From the NCBI GenBank assembly GCA_965207985.1, contig CBDBND010000033.1, positions 462,164-526,163 on the forward strand: a stretch of DNA of 64,000 bases, given 5' to 3'. This document shows positions 47,182 to 56,109 of the stretch, piece by piece (position 1 is the stretch's first letter; each line of letters begins with the position of its first letter). The translations under genes and the position numbers were made by a program. This DNA is from CBDBND01 sp965207985. GTDB lineage: Bacteria > Pseudomonadota > Alphaproteobacteria > Rhodospirillales > Rhodospirillaceae. Under the pieces are notes generated by a model, which had not been told where the DNA came from, searched no databases, and saw only the letters and a program-made list of their open reading frames with translations.

Positions 47182-48041
47182 GACGCGGCATGATCGAGCC
47201 GGGTCATCCCGGATTATCGGTCAGCAGGCAGTGTGCGCTGCTGTCGATCTCCCGGTCGTCGTTCTACTACACGCCCAAGGGTGAGAGCGAGATGAACCTC
47301 GCGCTGATGCGCGAGATCGATGAACAGTTCCTGGACACGCCGTTCTTTGGCGTCCGGCAGATGACGTGGCATTTGAAGAACGAAGGCCATTGCGTCAATG
47401 AGAAGCGGTTGCGCCGCCTGATGCGGCTCATGGGCCTGATGCCGATCTACCAGAAGCCCAGCACCTCAAAGCCAGCGAAGGGGCACAAGACCTGGCCGTA
47501 TCTACTCCGGGGGCTGAGTGTGAACAGACCGAACCAGGTCTGGGCAACGGATATCACCTACCTGCCGATGCGCCGGGGGTTCCTGTACCTGGTTGCCATC
47601 ATGGATTGGTTTACCCGCACGGTGCTGGCTTGGCGCATCTCGAACACGCTGGAGGCTGACTTCTGCGTCGAGGCGTTAAACGAGGCGACCCACACGTTCG
47701 GTGCGCCAGAGATCATGAACACCGACCAGGGCTCGCAGTTCACCTCGTTTGCTTGGACCGACCGGCTTCGGCGGACGGGCGTGCGCATCTCGATGGACGG
47801 CAAGGGGCGGTTCCTCGACAACATCTTCGTCGAGCGGCTTTGGCGCACGCTCAAATACGAGTGCGTCTATCTGCACGCCTGGGAAAACGGCTCACAGGCC
47901 AGGGCGGGTATCCGCAAATGGATCACGTTCTACAATGAGAGGCGTCCTCATTCCGCCCTTGGCGGCAGGCCGCCCGCCGTGGTCTATTGGACGGCAATCG
48001 AGCAAAACCAAACCGATCAGCAGGCCCAGAAAGTAGCTTAA
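47178..48041 (+). CDS. IS3-family transposase OrfB
   Basis: 287 residues. HTH_21-like start (FFGVRQMTWHLKNEGHCVNE), then the rve integrase core: VWATDITYLPM (D), MNTDQGSQFTS (D) and NIFVERLWRTLKYE (E), and the FYNERRPHSALGGRPPA end. In the -1 frame of OrfA, so normally made as an OrfAB fusion. Confidence 0.95.
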   Translation: MRRGMIEPGHPGLSVSRQCALLSISRSSFYYTPKGESEMNLALMREIDEQFLDTPFFGVRQMTWHLKNEGHCVNEKRLRRLMRLMGLMPIYQKPSTSKPAKGHKTWPYLLRGLSVNRPNQVWATDITYLPMRRGFLYLVAIMDWFTRTVLAWRISNTLEADFCVEALNEATHTFGAPEIMNTDQGSQFTSFAWTDRLRRTGVRISMDGKGRFLDNIFVERLWRTLKYECVYLHAWENGSQARAGIRKWITFYNERRPHSALGGRPPAVVYWTAIEQNQTDQQAQKVA

Positions 48042-48187
48042 ATCAAACCAGAACCTGTCCAACAATTGGGGAGTAGCTCACTGTTAGTGACGAAGACTTA
48101 CAAGCAGAAAACGAAAAGCTGAAAAAACAGGTTTCATATCTGACTTGGTTGGTTAACGATCTTCAAGCTAGGCTGTCTGTCAAATAA

Positions 48188-48599
48188 TCGTCAAAGTAGT
48201 GATTCTGGTTTTTCGGACCACAAACCGATCCAGACGTGCCGGTCACAAACGATACTCTGCACTTGATGGGCTCTTCATAATGGGAGCACTTGATTGATAC
48301 AAACGCAGTATTTCGATTTCAATTCGCGTAAAGAATTGTTTTAATGGTTCTTTTATTCTCACCGGAATATGCCGTAAGCATTTCGGAAGCGGCTTAGAGT
48401 GAACAGTTGCGCCCTGCTTCGCGCTTCTGTCTTTGCGAAAGTTCCGTCCTACCGCGTGATCATCGACCCAATAGTGTCATTGGTTGGTGCAGTCGAGGAA
48501 TTTCCTATTCTTGCAGCATTTCTCGACATGCGGTTGCGCGGACCTCCACTGCCAACGGATCAGTTTCCTGCCGTGAAAGCCAAAGAAAATTTCGCATCC
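48188..48599. other. 412-nt interval without a gene
   Basis: AT-rich sequence after the interrupted coiled-coil gene; no open frame with family resemblance on either strand. Grades into a decayed IS3 OrfA. Confidence 0.45.
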
Positions 48600-48850
48600 G
48601 ATACGTCTCGGATTACAGGAGAACGGTTGCAGGTCTACCACCAAACTCGTGAACTGCGCGTTCTTCTCCCGCAGCTGCTTAAGCTAGCGGACCTCCGATG
48701 GTTCCAATCCGCCATACAGCTTCTACCAGCAGAAAAACGTCTGCTGCCGCGATACCGAGCTTAAGGGCAATATCCGCCTCTCAAATTCCCGGATTCGTGC
48801 TGCCTTACCACAGCCACGATTTGCTCTGCCGAGTAGGGCTTGCGCTTCAT
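48600..48850 (-). pseudogene. decayed IS3-type OrfA
   Basis: ATG 48850 begins MKRKPYSAEQIVAVVRQHES; after a shift FFCW, KLYGGLEPSEV and LKQLREKNAQF can be read with stops in between, i.e. the classic IS3 OrfA (FYRWKKxYGGLE...LKxLxxEN). Multiple lesions: old remnant, distinct from the fresh IS3 next to it. Confidence 0.75.
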
Positions 48851-48893
48851 CCGACATCCTCCTTCCTCGTCTAGAGTTTGTCAGAAATCGCAT

Positions 48894-49925
48894 TCAATGT
48901 GACCCAGCTTTTGGGAGTACCCCCACCATCCTGTTGATTTCGGCTAAATGCCGCGCCTTGTCCTGCTCGTCGAGCCATGAGGCCGAAATGGAATTCCGCG
49001 CCAACGTCACAATGTCCTCCACCGTGAGATTGAGCGCATCTCGAATGGCCACATAATTGTCGACCACGTACCCGCCAAAGTAGGCGGGATCATCCGAATT
49101 GACCGTGGCCACCAGCCCCGCGTCCAGCATCCGTTTCAGCGGATGGCGACGAAGGTCGTCAACCACGCAGAGCTTGAGGTTCGAGAGCGGACATACCGTC
49201 AGCGGTATTTTTTCAGCGGCCAGGCGTTGAACCAATCCGGCTTCCTCCAACGCCCGGTTGCCGTGATCCACACGTACAACCCGCAAGAGGTCCAGCGCCT
49301 CGCGCACGTACGTCGGCGGACCCTCTTCTCCGGCATGGGCCACGGCAACGAATCCTGCTTCGCGGGCCCGGCGAAAGACCCTAGCAAACTTACTGGGCGG
49401 ATGGCCCAACTCAGACGAATCCAATCCGACGCCGTCGATCCGATCGCTATGGGCCAACGCACGATCCAACGTCCGGGCAGCGGCGTCCTCGTCCAGGTGC
49501 CTTAGGAAACACATGATCAGCCGCGATGTGATTCCGAGTTCGTGTTCACCCTCCCGCATTGCGCGCCAGATACCGTTCAAGACCGTATCAAACGCGACGC
49601 CGCGTCCGGTGTGCCCTTGAGGATCGAAAAAGATCTCCGAATGCACCACGCCATCGTTATGCGCCCGCAGGAGATAACTGCGGGTCAGATCATAGTAGTC
49701 CCGCTCATGGCGAAGCACGGCCATGCCCTGATAATAGATGTCCAGAAACGATTGAAGGTCCCGAAAGTCGTACGCCGCTCGAATCGACTCCACCGAATCG
49801 AAGGGAATCTCGATGCCGTTCCGGTTCGCGATCGCAAACATCAGTTCGGGTTCGAAACTGCCTTCGATGTGCATGTGCAATTCCGCCTTCGGCAGCGCGC
49901 GTATGAATTCGATGGATGGGTTCAT
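48894..49925 (-). CDS. adenine deaminase (adenosine deaminase family)
   Basis: 343 residues from ATG 49925; the frame stays open upstream but family homology begins here (MNPSIEFIRALPKAELHMHI). Zn ligands: HMHIEGS, later VAHAGEEG and VNSDDPAYFGGY. The SDDPAYFGGY form of the last motif is typical of adenine aminohydrolases rather than adenosine deaminases. It converts adenine to hypoxanthine, which Hpt (45640) would salvage. Same strand as the other purine genes but separated from them by the IS3. Confidence 0.88.
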   Translation of the reverse strand: MNPSIEFIRALPKAELHMHIEGSFEPELMFAIANRNGIEIPFDSVESIRAAYDFRDLQSFLDIYYQGMAVLRHERDYYDLTRSYLLRAHNDGVVHSEIFFDPQGHTGRGVAFDTVLNGIWRAMREGEHELGITSRLIMCFLRHLDEDAAARTLDRALAHSDRIDGVGLDSSELGHPPSKFARVFRRAREAGFVAVAHAGEEGPPTYVREALDLLRVVRVDHGNRALEEAGLVQRLAAEKIPLTVCPLSNLKLCVVDDLRRHPLKRMLDAGLVATVNSDDPAYFGGYVVDNYVAIRDALNLTVEDIVTLARNSISASWLDEQDKARHLAEINRMVGVLPKAGSH

Positions 49926-50152
49926 TTGATTTGCCTCGTGGCCTGCAAGCGCCATGGTCAAGTTCTCGATTCGCGGCGGCCCGATGATCGCCCTCCCCCT
50001 TTCGGCAAGCAGGTTGGGATATTCGGTCCGCGTTCGCCGCGGACGCTCCAAGCGCTGCCAGCAATAGTGCCAGCAGGGCGCATATGAGCTTCGCCTTACT
50101 TTGAAGGTCCCCCATTTCTTGGATGTGATCTTCGAAAGCAGCCGTCCGCACG

Positions 50153-50920
50153 TTAGTTGTCCTCGGATAGCCATGAATTCATGATGGCGTAGCCAATGCT
50201 CTTGTCCCGTTGGAACGCCTTCGACTCCGACAGCACGTCTATTGTGGGGTGGTGCAACTCATTCCGGACGTAGAGGGGAAGCGGTTCCTCCCGTCCGGCT
50301 CTTATTCGGCGGAAGTCGCTGCCGATCTTGCGTCGGGGAAGGAGGTCGTGGATCGTCGCCAATCGGATGTCCATCATCGCAGCCACTTCCTTCTGCCGGG
50401 GATTTCCCCAAGTCGAGACCAGTCTCTCGTACAGGTCCGAGTATTCCGCGTCAGTCACGCGCTTTAGCGGAGTGACAGCATCCAACTCCTCCGCGCTGGC
50501 GACGCTGCTGACCGCACATGGGAACTCGTCCCGGATGATCGATTGCTTTTCCTCCTCGGGCGCAATTCCGTAGTTGCCTGCCATGATCCTGACCACATGA
50601 CCGGTCGGGCAATAGCCGTGTCGGTACAGGTGGCTCTCAACCGCCGCAAGATGAACCAAGATGAGATGATCGCGGGCGTGCGGCGTGGCCGTCTCCGGGA
50701 GCAGGGCGGCCACCCTATCGAGACCCAAATCGAGGCGCCCTCCTCCAGCCAGCAAGAAAGGGAGCAACATCTCTATATCGTTTTGTGTCAGATACGTGAT
50801 GACCGACTGAGTGATCCCGAAAAGCCGAACATATCGATCAGCGAACAAGACTTGATCACTGCAATTATTCACGGTCGTTCGCCAATTTCCGTCCCGAGAG
50901 ATCCACGCCTGTCCCGGCAT
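50153..50920 (-). CDS. 255-residue protein of unknown function
   Basis: Even amphipathic composition with no signal peptide or TM helix. A possible DNA-binding segment is ERLVSTWGNPRQKEVAAMMD followed by IRLATIHDLLPRRK. ATG 50920 lies within 10 nt of the preceding stop, so it pairs with 50925-51185. No family recognised. It is upstream of adenine deaminase in the same direction, overlapping the open stretch before that gene. Confidence 0.6.
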   Translation of the reverse strand: MPGQAWISRDGNWRTTVNNCSDQVLFADRYVRLFGITQSVITYLTQNDIEMLLPFLLAGGGRLDLGLDRVAALLPETATPHARDHLILVHLAAVESHLYRHGYCPTGHVVRIMAGNYGIAPEEEKQSIIRDEFPCAVSSVASAEELDAVTPLKRVTDAEYSDLYERLVSTWGNPRQKEVAAMMDIRLATIHDLLPRRKIGSDFRRIRAGREEPLPLYVRNELHHPTIDVLSESKAFQRDKSIGYAIMNSWLSEDN

Positions 50921-50924
50921 TCCA

Positions 50925-51185
50925 TTACGATACTACTCCAACCAACACGAGCCGCACCGCCGGCATGCCGCGTTCCCGATTCAGCGCGTCGAGGGAGTCC
51001 CGTTCGTAATACGGAACGACGCTCGACATTTCCTTTTCCAGTTCCTTCATCCGGAGTATCTCAATTCCCACGTCGATTATTTCGGAGACACAAAAACTCA
51101 TTTGTTTCACAAAACAGATCATGCGCGACAATGACGTACCTGCCAAACTGGATATCGACCTCCATTCGATCCTTTGAGAAATCAT
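50925..51185 (-). CDS. 86-residue protein of unknown function
   Basis: Reads MISQRIEWRSISSLAGTSLS, with a middle helix IIDVGIEILRMKELEKEMSS. An internal ATG at residue 22 may be the real start. Adjacent to and upstream of the 255-residue gene; the two may form an operon. No family recognised. Confidence 0.45.
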   Translation of the reverse strand: MISQRIEWRSISSLAGTSLSRMICFVKQMSFCVSEIIDVGIEILRMKELEKEMSSVVPYYERDSLDALNRERGMPAVRLVLVGVVS

Positions 51186-51336
51186 TCTGATGGTAGTCGC
51201 AGCATGTCATAACTCCGGATCGATCGCCCCCGGATGTGCGTCGGCGTCGGCTTTTGCGCCCGAACCGGAAGCCGCAGCGTCTGTTGGCGTCCGCCCGCCG
51301 GACCGGGTCTCGCGTTGACTGTAACCGCGGCCGGGT

Positions 51337-51606
51337 TCAGCCGCCGACCCCGCGCCGGATCGCTAGCATCAGCGTCCAACGGCGCGAGCCGCGGAACGCA
51401 TTGGTGTTGGTGAAGGCCAGGTCAAGCGCCTGCATCGGATGGACCTCGTACGCCCCGGTATCCTCCATGTCGCCTCTTGCTGACCACGTAAGCCGCAACC
51501 TCAACGACATTCGCCGGTTGACCGCGTAGTCGGCTCCGGCGTGCAGACGCCATGCGAGAACCGTATCGGCCAGATCGGCGTTCTGTACGCCGTTGTAGAA
51601 GGACAT
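51337..51606 (-). pseudogene. outer-membrane beta-barrel C-terminal fragment
   Basis: About 89 codons with alternating hydrophobic strands (DTVLAWRLHAGADYAVNRRM, SLRLRLTWSARG, RRWTLMLAIRR) and a Gly-Gly end after an aromatic-poor last strand. Resembles the last strands of surface-antigen-type porins. No N-terminus present. Confidence 0.5.
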
Positions 51607-52322
51607 GGTCCTGGTCCATGGCGGTGGGCCCGGCATCGAGCGCATCGCTTCGCAGCGCAGCCTGGCGCACCTGGTTGGACCCGCGTGCGGCTGTTCTTGA
51701 TCGCTGGCCGCTACACATCCTTCCGTGGTTCTGTCGGCACCACAGCGGATGCCGGTGGAGGTCTCCTTGGTAGCACCCTCCGCGTTGAGGCTCGTGCTGG
51801 TGCCGGCGCCAATGACGGCGCCATCGCCGTCACGTTCTGCACCGCCGTCTGCACGAGCTTCGATTCCACTGCAGGCCTTGCCGCTGGACGCTCCGGCAGC
51901 ACGCTCCGCACTGCGGCAATCGCTAATGCGGACAACAGTGCCGATGTCTTCCGCAGGATGCTCTGCACCGCCCGCCACTCAAGCGCCGCGGTGGCTCCAA
52001 TCCGCCGGGTTCACCGGCGCCCATTCCCAAGATGTCTATACATTATATATAGGGCTGTTGGACGCCCAGAGGCGCTCGGTTCTCACACCTGACGCATCAA
52101 AGATGCAGGTGTAGCAATGGCTGCGATTGACTGCGTTCGTCTGCGCCCAGTAATGACGATGAGCGCCTAGTCGCAGTTCTGTCGTGCCGGGAAAAGTGCG
52201 TCGCTCTTGCGACGGACCGGAAACACAAGAAGCAATATGAACACTATCAATGCTTTGAATATTTGAACCGACCGCACGGCCAGCCCGTGGTGGTTTGGGA
52301 TATAGCATATTTTCATTTCATG
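51607..52322. other. 716-nt interval, GC-rich, no supported gene
   Basis: Several overlapping frames on both strands exist because of the high GC content; all are alanine/arginine-rich with no recognisable motifs. Probably decayed coding sequence of the beta-barrel gene and flanks. Confidence 0.4.
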
Positions 52323-52401
52323 CGTCGCAAAACCGTCGCACTCAAAGCTATGACAAAATAGGACGGATGACTCCGGCCGTCGCAAAACCGTCGCAGTCAA
52401 A
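52323..52401. repeat. two 24-bp direct repeats, 55-bp period
   Basis: CGTCGCAAAACCGTCGCACTCAAA starts at 52323 and recurs at 52378 with one mismatch (position 19, C to G). Each unit carries CGTCGCA twice. They lie 180-260 nt upstream of the ribbon-helix-helix gene, a plausible place for operator, partition or nick-site binding. Confidence 0.8.
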
Positions 52402-52579
52402 CCCACGCTTCGTTAAGTGCAAGCACATGAGTTCCATCCGTCAAAGAGCCTTTCATGACGGTGTTCTCAATCCTGTACGGCATTGTTTTTTGCATGAAAG
52501 CTTCGATCTTGTTCCACTTGTGAGACAGGACTAGACCGAAGAGGAAAAGGAAAACGACGCAAAGGAGGCAAAAAGCACC

Positions 52580-52849
52580 ATGGGAAACACCCTGAACAAG
52601 CACATACGCGTCGAAGAAGATCAGTGGGAACTTATCGAAACTGCTGCTAACCAGTGTGGCATCTCACCAAGCCGTTTGCTGATCGAGTCCACCTTACGGG
52701 TCATTGAAGACAAGCAATGGCCTTATAACGTGGCAGAGATCCGCATGTACCATTCTTGCTTGTTCACCGCGCAGGTCCTTGCGCGCGACTTCATCGCCGC
52801 AGGCCGTGAGGAGGAGCTCGAACAAATCCGCCAGGATGTCTCACAATGA
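52580..52849 (+). CDS. ribbon-helix-helix protein (mobilisation/partition type)
   Basis: 89 residues. The N-terminal strand-helix-helix (NKHIRVEEDQWELIETAANQ then ISPSRLLIESTLRVIE) matches RHH proteins such as MobC/TraY-like relaxosome factors. RBS AAGGAGG 8 nt upstream. A 26-codon frame (GTG 52850) follows at once and may be the truncated start of a partner. No relaxase is present. Confidence 0.65.
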   Translation: MGNTLNKHIRVEEDQWELIETAANQCGISPSRLLIESTLRVIEDKQWPYNVAEIRMYHSCLFTAQVLARDFIAAGREEELEQIRQDVSQ

Positions 52850-53271
52850 GTGCCGGAACTGCCTGAGAATACGGTGGAACCGTCGCCGATGGACGTCCGA
52901 TTACCCCAAGATTCGCAAGGCAAAGAATGATTTTCACGGCTGGAGGGTTCACGGTATATGGATTTGGCGACCGCTGTCTTTTGTCTCAGTGCGACTCGTC
53001 CTTTCGTGTTTAGCCGACTTTTTCCGTGCAAACCTGCTTGACAGGGATGGCACTTTCCGCATCGGTTTAAGGCACATGGCTTGCGGCAAAGACCGAACGG
53101 TCGAGATTGACGAAGGCGAGTGTAGCCCGCTTTGAGACAGTTGGATCCACGAAGAAAACTGCGATAGCCGATTTTCATCGGCGTTGCTAGTCAAGACCAG
53201 AACAGTTATACCGAGTCTACATTACTATCTTACACCTTACGTTTTATTGTCACTAGCAGGGAAATTTTTCC
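52850..53271. other. 422-nt interval after the RHH gene, no full gene
   Basis: Begins with a 26-codon frame (VPELPENTVEPSPMDVRLPQ) and then shows no sustained coding frame. Likely a deletion of downstream mobilisation genes. Confidence 0.4.
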
Positions 53272-54132
53272 ATTAGACCTGAGATTTCAGAATTTACCTA
53301 TGGTTTCGCGCTAACGAATGAACTCGTTGGATGGAAGAACGTCACTAATGTACCGATTTTTCCCAGTCTAATCGAAGAGGGACGGACGGGTGGAGGGTAC
53401 GACGTAAGACTGGATATGCCAGCGATACCGCTTTTTTTGCAATTCAAAAGATCTGATTGCATGAAACGTCGTAGTGCAAGAGAGATTAGACACCACAGAC
53501 TAAATCTCGAGATTCCTTTCTATCGTTTCAGTATTACCGAAGTCACAAAATCGGACCAACACGAGTTATTGCTTGAGCTTGAGAATGAGAATGAGTTTGT
53601 CTTTTATGTTGCGCCCAGATTTCACACCCTCAAGCAAATTAATGCGGCCTGGAACGATAATGAAGTTGCGGCGCGATCTGTTTTTGTTAAACCGTCTATG
53701 ATCGGAGCGTTAGACGGGAATGTTCATCATGTTTCGTTTGATCATGTCGATGCTTTTCTTTGTTCTGAGCCAAAAGCCATTGAAATTATTACAAGCAATG
53801 ACTTGCAAAAGGCACTCTCTAGAAAATTGGACACAAAAGACCGCCCATTACGCGATGAAATCCAAGACGTAGTTTTCTCCCTTAAAAGATCTATAGAGAT
53901 CACCTCAGCAAGATCGAAAATCAGTACTGAGGATATATATGGCACTCCAGTTTCTGAACTTGAAGACACACAACCAATCTCAATTCCTGGCAAAAAAGCA
54001 CCTCAGATAGAACCAATTGCCGTTCGAGAACCCAAACCAATTTCAAATGAAAAAGAAGCTTTGAGGAACATCGCTGATATATCAGCGAAAGAATTTACAG
54101 CACAGTTTATAGTCGTTCAGCATAAGACGTGA
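53272..54132 (+). CDS. conserved accessory-element protein with abnormal start
   Basis: Coding resemblance begins well before the first ATG (53416): RPEISEFTYGFALTNELVGW, then PIFPSLIEEGRTGGGYDVRL and PAIPLFLQFKRSD, a pattern I recall from conserved hypothetical proteins on mobile elements (FGYAL...P.FPSLxxE...GYDVxxx...PLFxQFK). The frame has no ATG/GTG/TTG before 53416; the only candidate is ATT at 53272 behind CAGGGA, so a rare ATT start or a mutated ATG is likely. AT-rich. C-terminal 100 residues are low-complexity and charged. Possibly paired with the interrupted gene downstream. Confidence 0.55.
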   Translation: MRPEISEFTYGFALTNELVGWKNVTNVPIFPSLIEEGRTGGGYDVRLDMPAIPLFLQFKRSDCMKRRSAREIRHHRLNLEIPFYRFSITEVTKSDQHELLLELENENEFVFYVAPRFHTLKQINAAWNDNEVAARSVFVKPSMIGALDGNVHHVSFDHVDAFLCSEPKAIEIITSNDLQKALSRKLDTKDRPLRDEIQDVVFSLKRSIEITSARSKISTEDIYGTPVSELEDTQPISIPGKKAPQIEPIAVREPKPISNEKEALRNIADISAKEFTAQFIVVQHKT

Positions 54133-54255
54133 GCTAACGTGCCGCAGATTAGGCAAACGGAAACAAATCCTGAGCAAAGCATCATAGGAATCACAATGAG
54201 ACGCAAAAAAAGTTGCCGTATCAGATATTCTCTTTCAATCTAGAAAGCGCCTTAG

Positions 54256-55773
54256 CAGGCTGCTGAAAAAGTCTTCCTTTTGAGGCTTTGGAATGATTCT
54301 TTCTCTTTGTTGATTGCATGGAGGAAGTAATGCGTGGAGGCGACGATCGGACGGAGGGTCTTTTTTCTTATGTGAGCTGCGAGGCTCGTGTTCCGGCGAC
54401 GCATCCGCTTCGCCTGATCCGTGGGCTGGTTGATGAGGCGCTGGAGCTTATGTCGCCGGATTTCGAGGGGTTGTATTCGAAGATCGGGCGTCCCTCGATC
54501 CCGCCGGAGAAGCTGTTGCGTGCGCTCCTGTTACAGGCCTTTTACTCAATCCGCTCGGAACGTCAGCTGATGGAGCAGATGGATTACAACCTGTTGTTCC
54601 GTTGGTTCGTCGGATTGTCGATGGACAGTGCGGTGTGGGATGCGACGACGTTCAGCAAGAACCGCGACCGGCTGCTGGATGGAGAGGTTGCGCGGAGGTT
54701 CCTGGCGGTGGTTGTGGAGCAGGCGCGTCGGCGCGGCCTGCTGTCGGACGATCACTTTTCCGTGGACGGGACGCTGATCGAGGCCTGGGCGTCGATCAAG
54801 AGCTTCCGCCCCAAGGACGGCGGCGACGAGCCGCCGGGGCCGGGGCGCAACTCGGAGAGGACCTTCCACGGCGAGAAGCGGTCCAACGAGACCCATGCCT
54901 CGACGACCGATCCCGACGCCCGGCTGTACCGCAAGGGGAATGGCCAGTCCTCGCGTATGGCCTTCATGGGCCACGTGTTAATGGAGAACCGCAACGGGCT
55001 CCTGGTCGGGGCCTGCCTGACCCGGGCCACCGGCACGGCGGAACGCGAAGCCGCCCTGGCGCTTCTCGATGCCCATCGCCCGGGACGGCGGCGGATCACG
55101 CTGGGCGCGGACAAGGCCTATGACGTGGCGGCCTACGTCGAGGCCTTGCGGGCGCGTCGGATCACCCCGCACATCGCCCGCGACGACCATGTAACCAAGA
55201 CCGGCAAGCGGCGGCGCACCTCCATTGACGGCCGCACCATGCGCCATTCCGGCTACGCCGCCAGCCTGCGCATCCGCAAGCGCATCGAGGAGAGCTTCGG
55301 CTGGATCAAGACCACCGGCGGGCTGGCCAAGACCCGGCACAAGGGCATCAAAAGGGTCGGCTGGATGTTCGAACTGACCGCCGCCGCCTACAACCTGGTC
55401 AGGCTCCCCAAGCTGCTGGCGGAGCCCGTGCCATGACGGCACCGGTGGCCTGCCAGCTGATCGGCCGGTGGCGGATCGTCGAGGCCAACCTGTGGGACCG
55501 CGGCTATCTCGACCTCGACGGGCCCGCCGTGCTGGTCATTCGCGAAGATGGTCACGGCGAGATCGCCTTCGGCGCTCTGAACGCCAGCCTCGACCTGGAA
55601 TACGGCCGATCCATCGTGTTCTTCACCTGGGCCGGCTTCGACGAGATGGACGAAGTCAACGGTTCAGGATCGGCCGAACTCCTCGACGACGGATCGTTGG
55701 AGATTGAGTTCGCCTATCATCTCGGCGATAAGGCCACCCTCAAAGCCGAACCAGCCACTTTTTCAGCAGCCTG
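54256..55773 (+). mobile_element. complete IS5-related element with passenger gene and TTAG duplication
   Basis: 1518 bp from CAGGCTGCTGAAAAAGT to ACTTTTTCAGCAGCCTG, flanked by TTAG (54252-54255 and 55774-55777). Carries a transposase gene and a second, non-transposase gene overlapping it by 4 nt. Confidence 0.93.
54318..55436 (+). CDS. IS5-family transposase
   Basis: 372 residues. N-terminal DUF772-type domain (GRPSIPPEKLLRALLLQAFY, SIRSERQLMEQMDYNLLFRW F), DDE core: FSVDGTLIEAWAS (D), LGADKAYD (D) and RKRIEESFGWIKTTGGLAK (E). GC-rich and apparently intact. Its TGA overlaps the ATG of the passenger gene. Confidence 0.93.
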   Translation: MEEVMRGGDDRTEGLFSYVSCEARVPATHPLRLIRGLVDEALELMSPDFEGLYSKIGRPSIPPEKLLRALLLQAFYSIRSERQLMEQMDYNLLFRWFVGLSMDSAVWDATTFSKNRDRLLDGEVARRFLAVVVEQARRRGLLSDDHFSVDGTLIEAWASIKSFRPKDGGDEPPGPGRNSERTFHGEKRSNETHASTTDPDARLYRKGNGQSSRMAFMGHVLMENRNGLLVGACLTRATGTAEREAALALLDAHRPGRRRITLGADKAYDVAAYVEALRARRITPHIARDDHVTKTGKRRRTSIDGRTMRHSGYAASLRIRKRIEESFGWIKTTGGLAKTRHKGIKRVGWMFELTAAAYNLVRLPKLLAEPVP

Positions 55774-55777
55774 TTAG
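55433..55777 (+). CDS. IS passenger gene, small beta-rich protein
   Basis: 114 residues beginning MTAPVACQLIGRWRIVEANL; WDRGYLDLDGPAVLVI, FFTWAGFDEMDEVNGSGSAE and HLGDKATLKAE are features I recall from a family of about 110-residue hypothetical proteins. It overlaps the transposase stop by ATGA. The last codons (FSAAC) are the IS terminal repeat and the stop TAG is completed by the target duplication, so the C-terminus depends on the insertion site. Confidence 0.7.
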   Translation: MTAPVACQLIGRWRIVEANLWDRGYLDLDGPAVLVIREDGHGEIAFGALNASLDLEYGRSIVFFTWAGFDEMDEVNGSGSAELLDDGSLEIEFAYHLGDKATLKAEPATFSAAC

Positions 55778-56109
55778 ACACTAAGACATTTACCCGTGTC
55801 TCTTACGAGGACCTCATCCACACCTGGACAATTGTTGCGTCATGGAGATTTGCGGATAAGGTTTTCGTAAGACACAGCCCTCGCATGCTTCGCAAGTTGG
55901 TGACGAACGCGCCCAGGTACTTGAAGGGTCCCGCAAAAAAGCCCGACACGCAAACCCTGGTAGATGCCGCGCCCATCGTCACAATAGGGGTCGAGATCCA
56001 AAAGGCTGACTTCGCGGAGCGGCTTTGTTCAGTCCCATTCAAGTTGCTAATCGTGAACTGAATCTATCGAGTGCCCGACTTTGCAGCTTCCTGGACCCTT
56101 TTCCTTACT

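Larger units (their letters stand above)
46808..48080 (+). mobile_element. complete IS3-family element with CTG duplication
   Basis: 1273 bp from TGAGCTACTCCCC to GGGGAGTAGCTCA; 3-bp duplication CTG (46805-46807 and 48081-48083), as expected for IS3. Parent-type copy for the fragments at 8761-9566 and 19178-19698. Confidence 0.95.
46735..48187 (+). pseudogene. 59-codon coiled-coil gene interrupted by IS3
   Basis: GTG 46735 reads VRNIRLSDGKPIIQRSDGRF up to the IS; after the IS (minus one CTG copy) it continues PVSDEDLQAENEKLKKQVSY and LTWLVNDLQARLSVK, stop at 48187. The second half is a short leucine-zipper-like coiled coil. Downstream partner of the small protein at 46460. Confidence 0.75.
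54174..56061 (+). pseudogene. unrecognised gene interrupted by a passenger-carrying IS
   Basis: Before the IS the frame reads KKLPYQIFSFNLESA; after removing the IS and one TTAG it continues LDTKTFTRVSYEDLIHTWTI, VASWRFADKVFVRHSPRML and ends KLLIVN at 56061. The upstream start is not found: an in-frame stop at 54171 implies either a frameshift or a non-ATG start. Follows 53272-54132 closely. Confidence 0.55.

Noticed and set aside
51541..52092. Plus-strand frame of 183 codons
   Set aside because: Low-complexity Ala/Arg-rich GC artefact with no motif; the minus strand carries a beta-barrel end instead.
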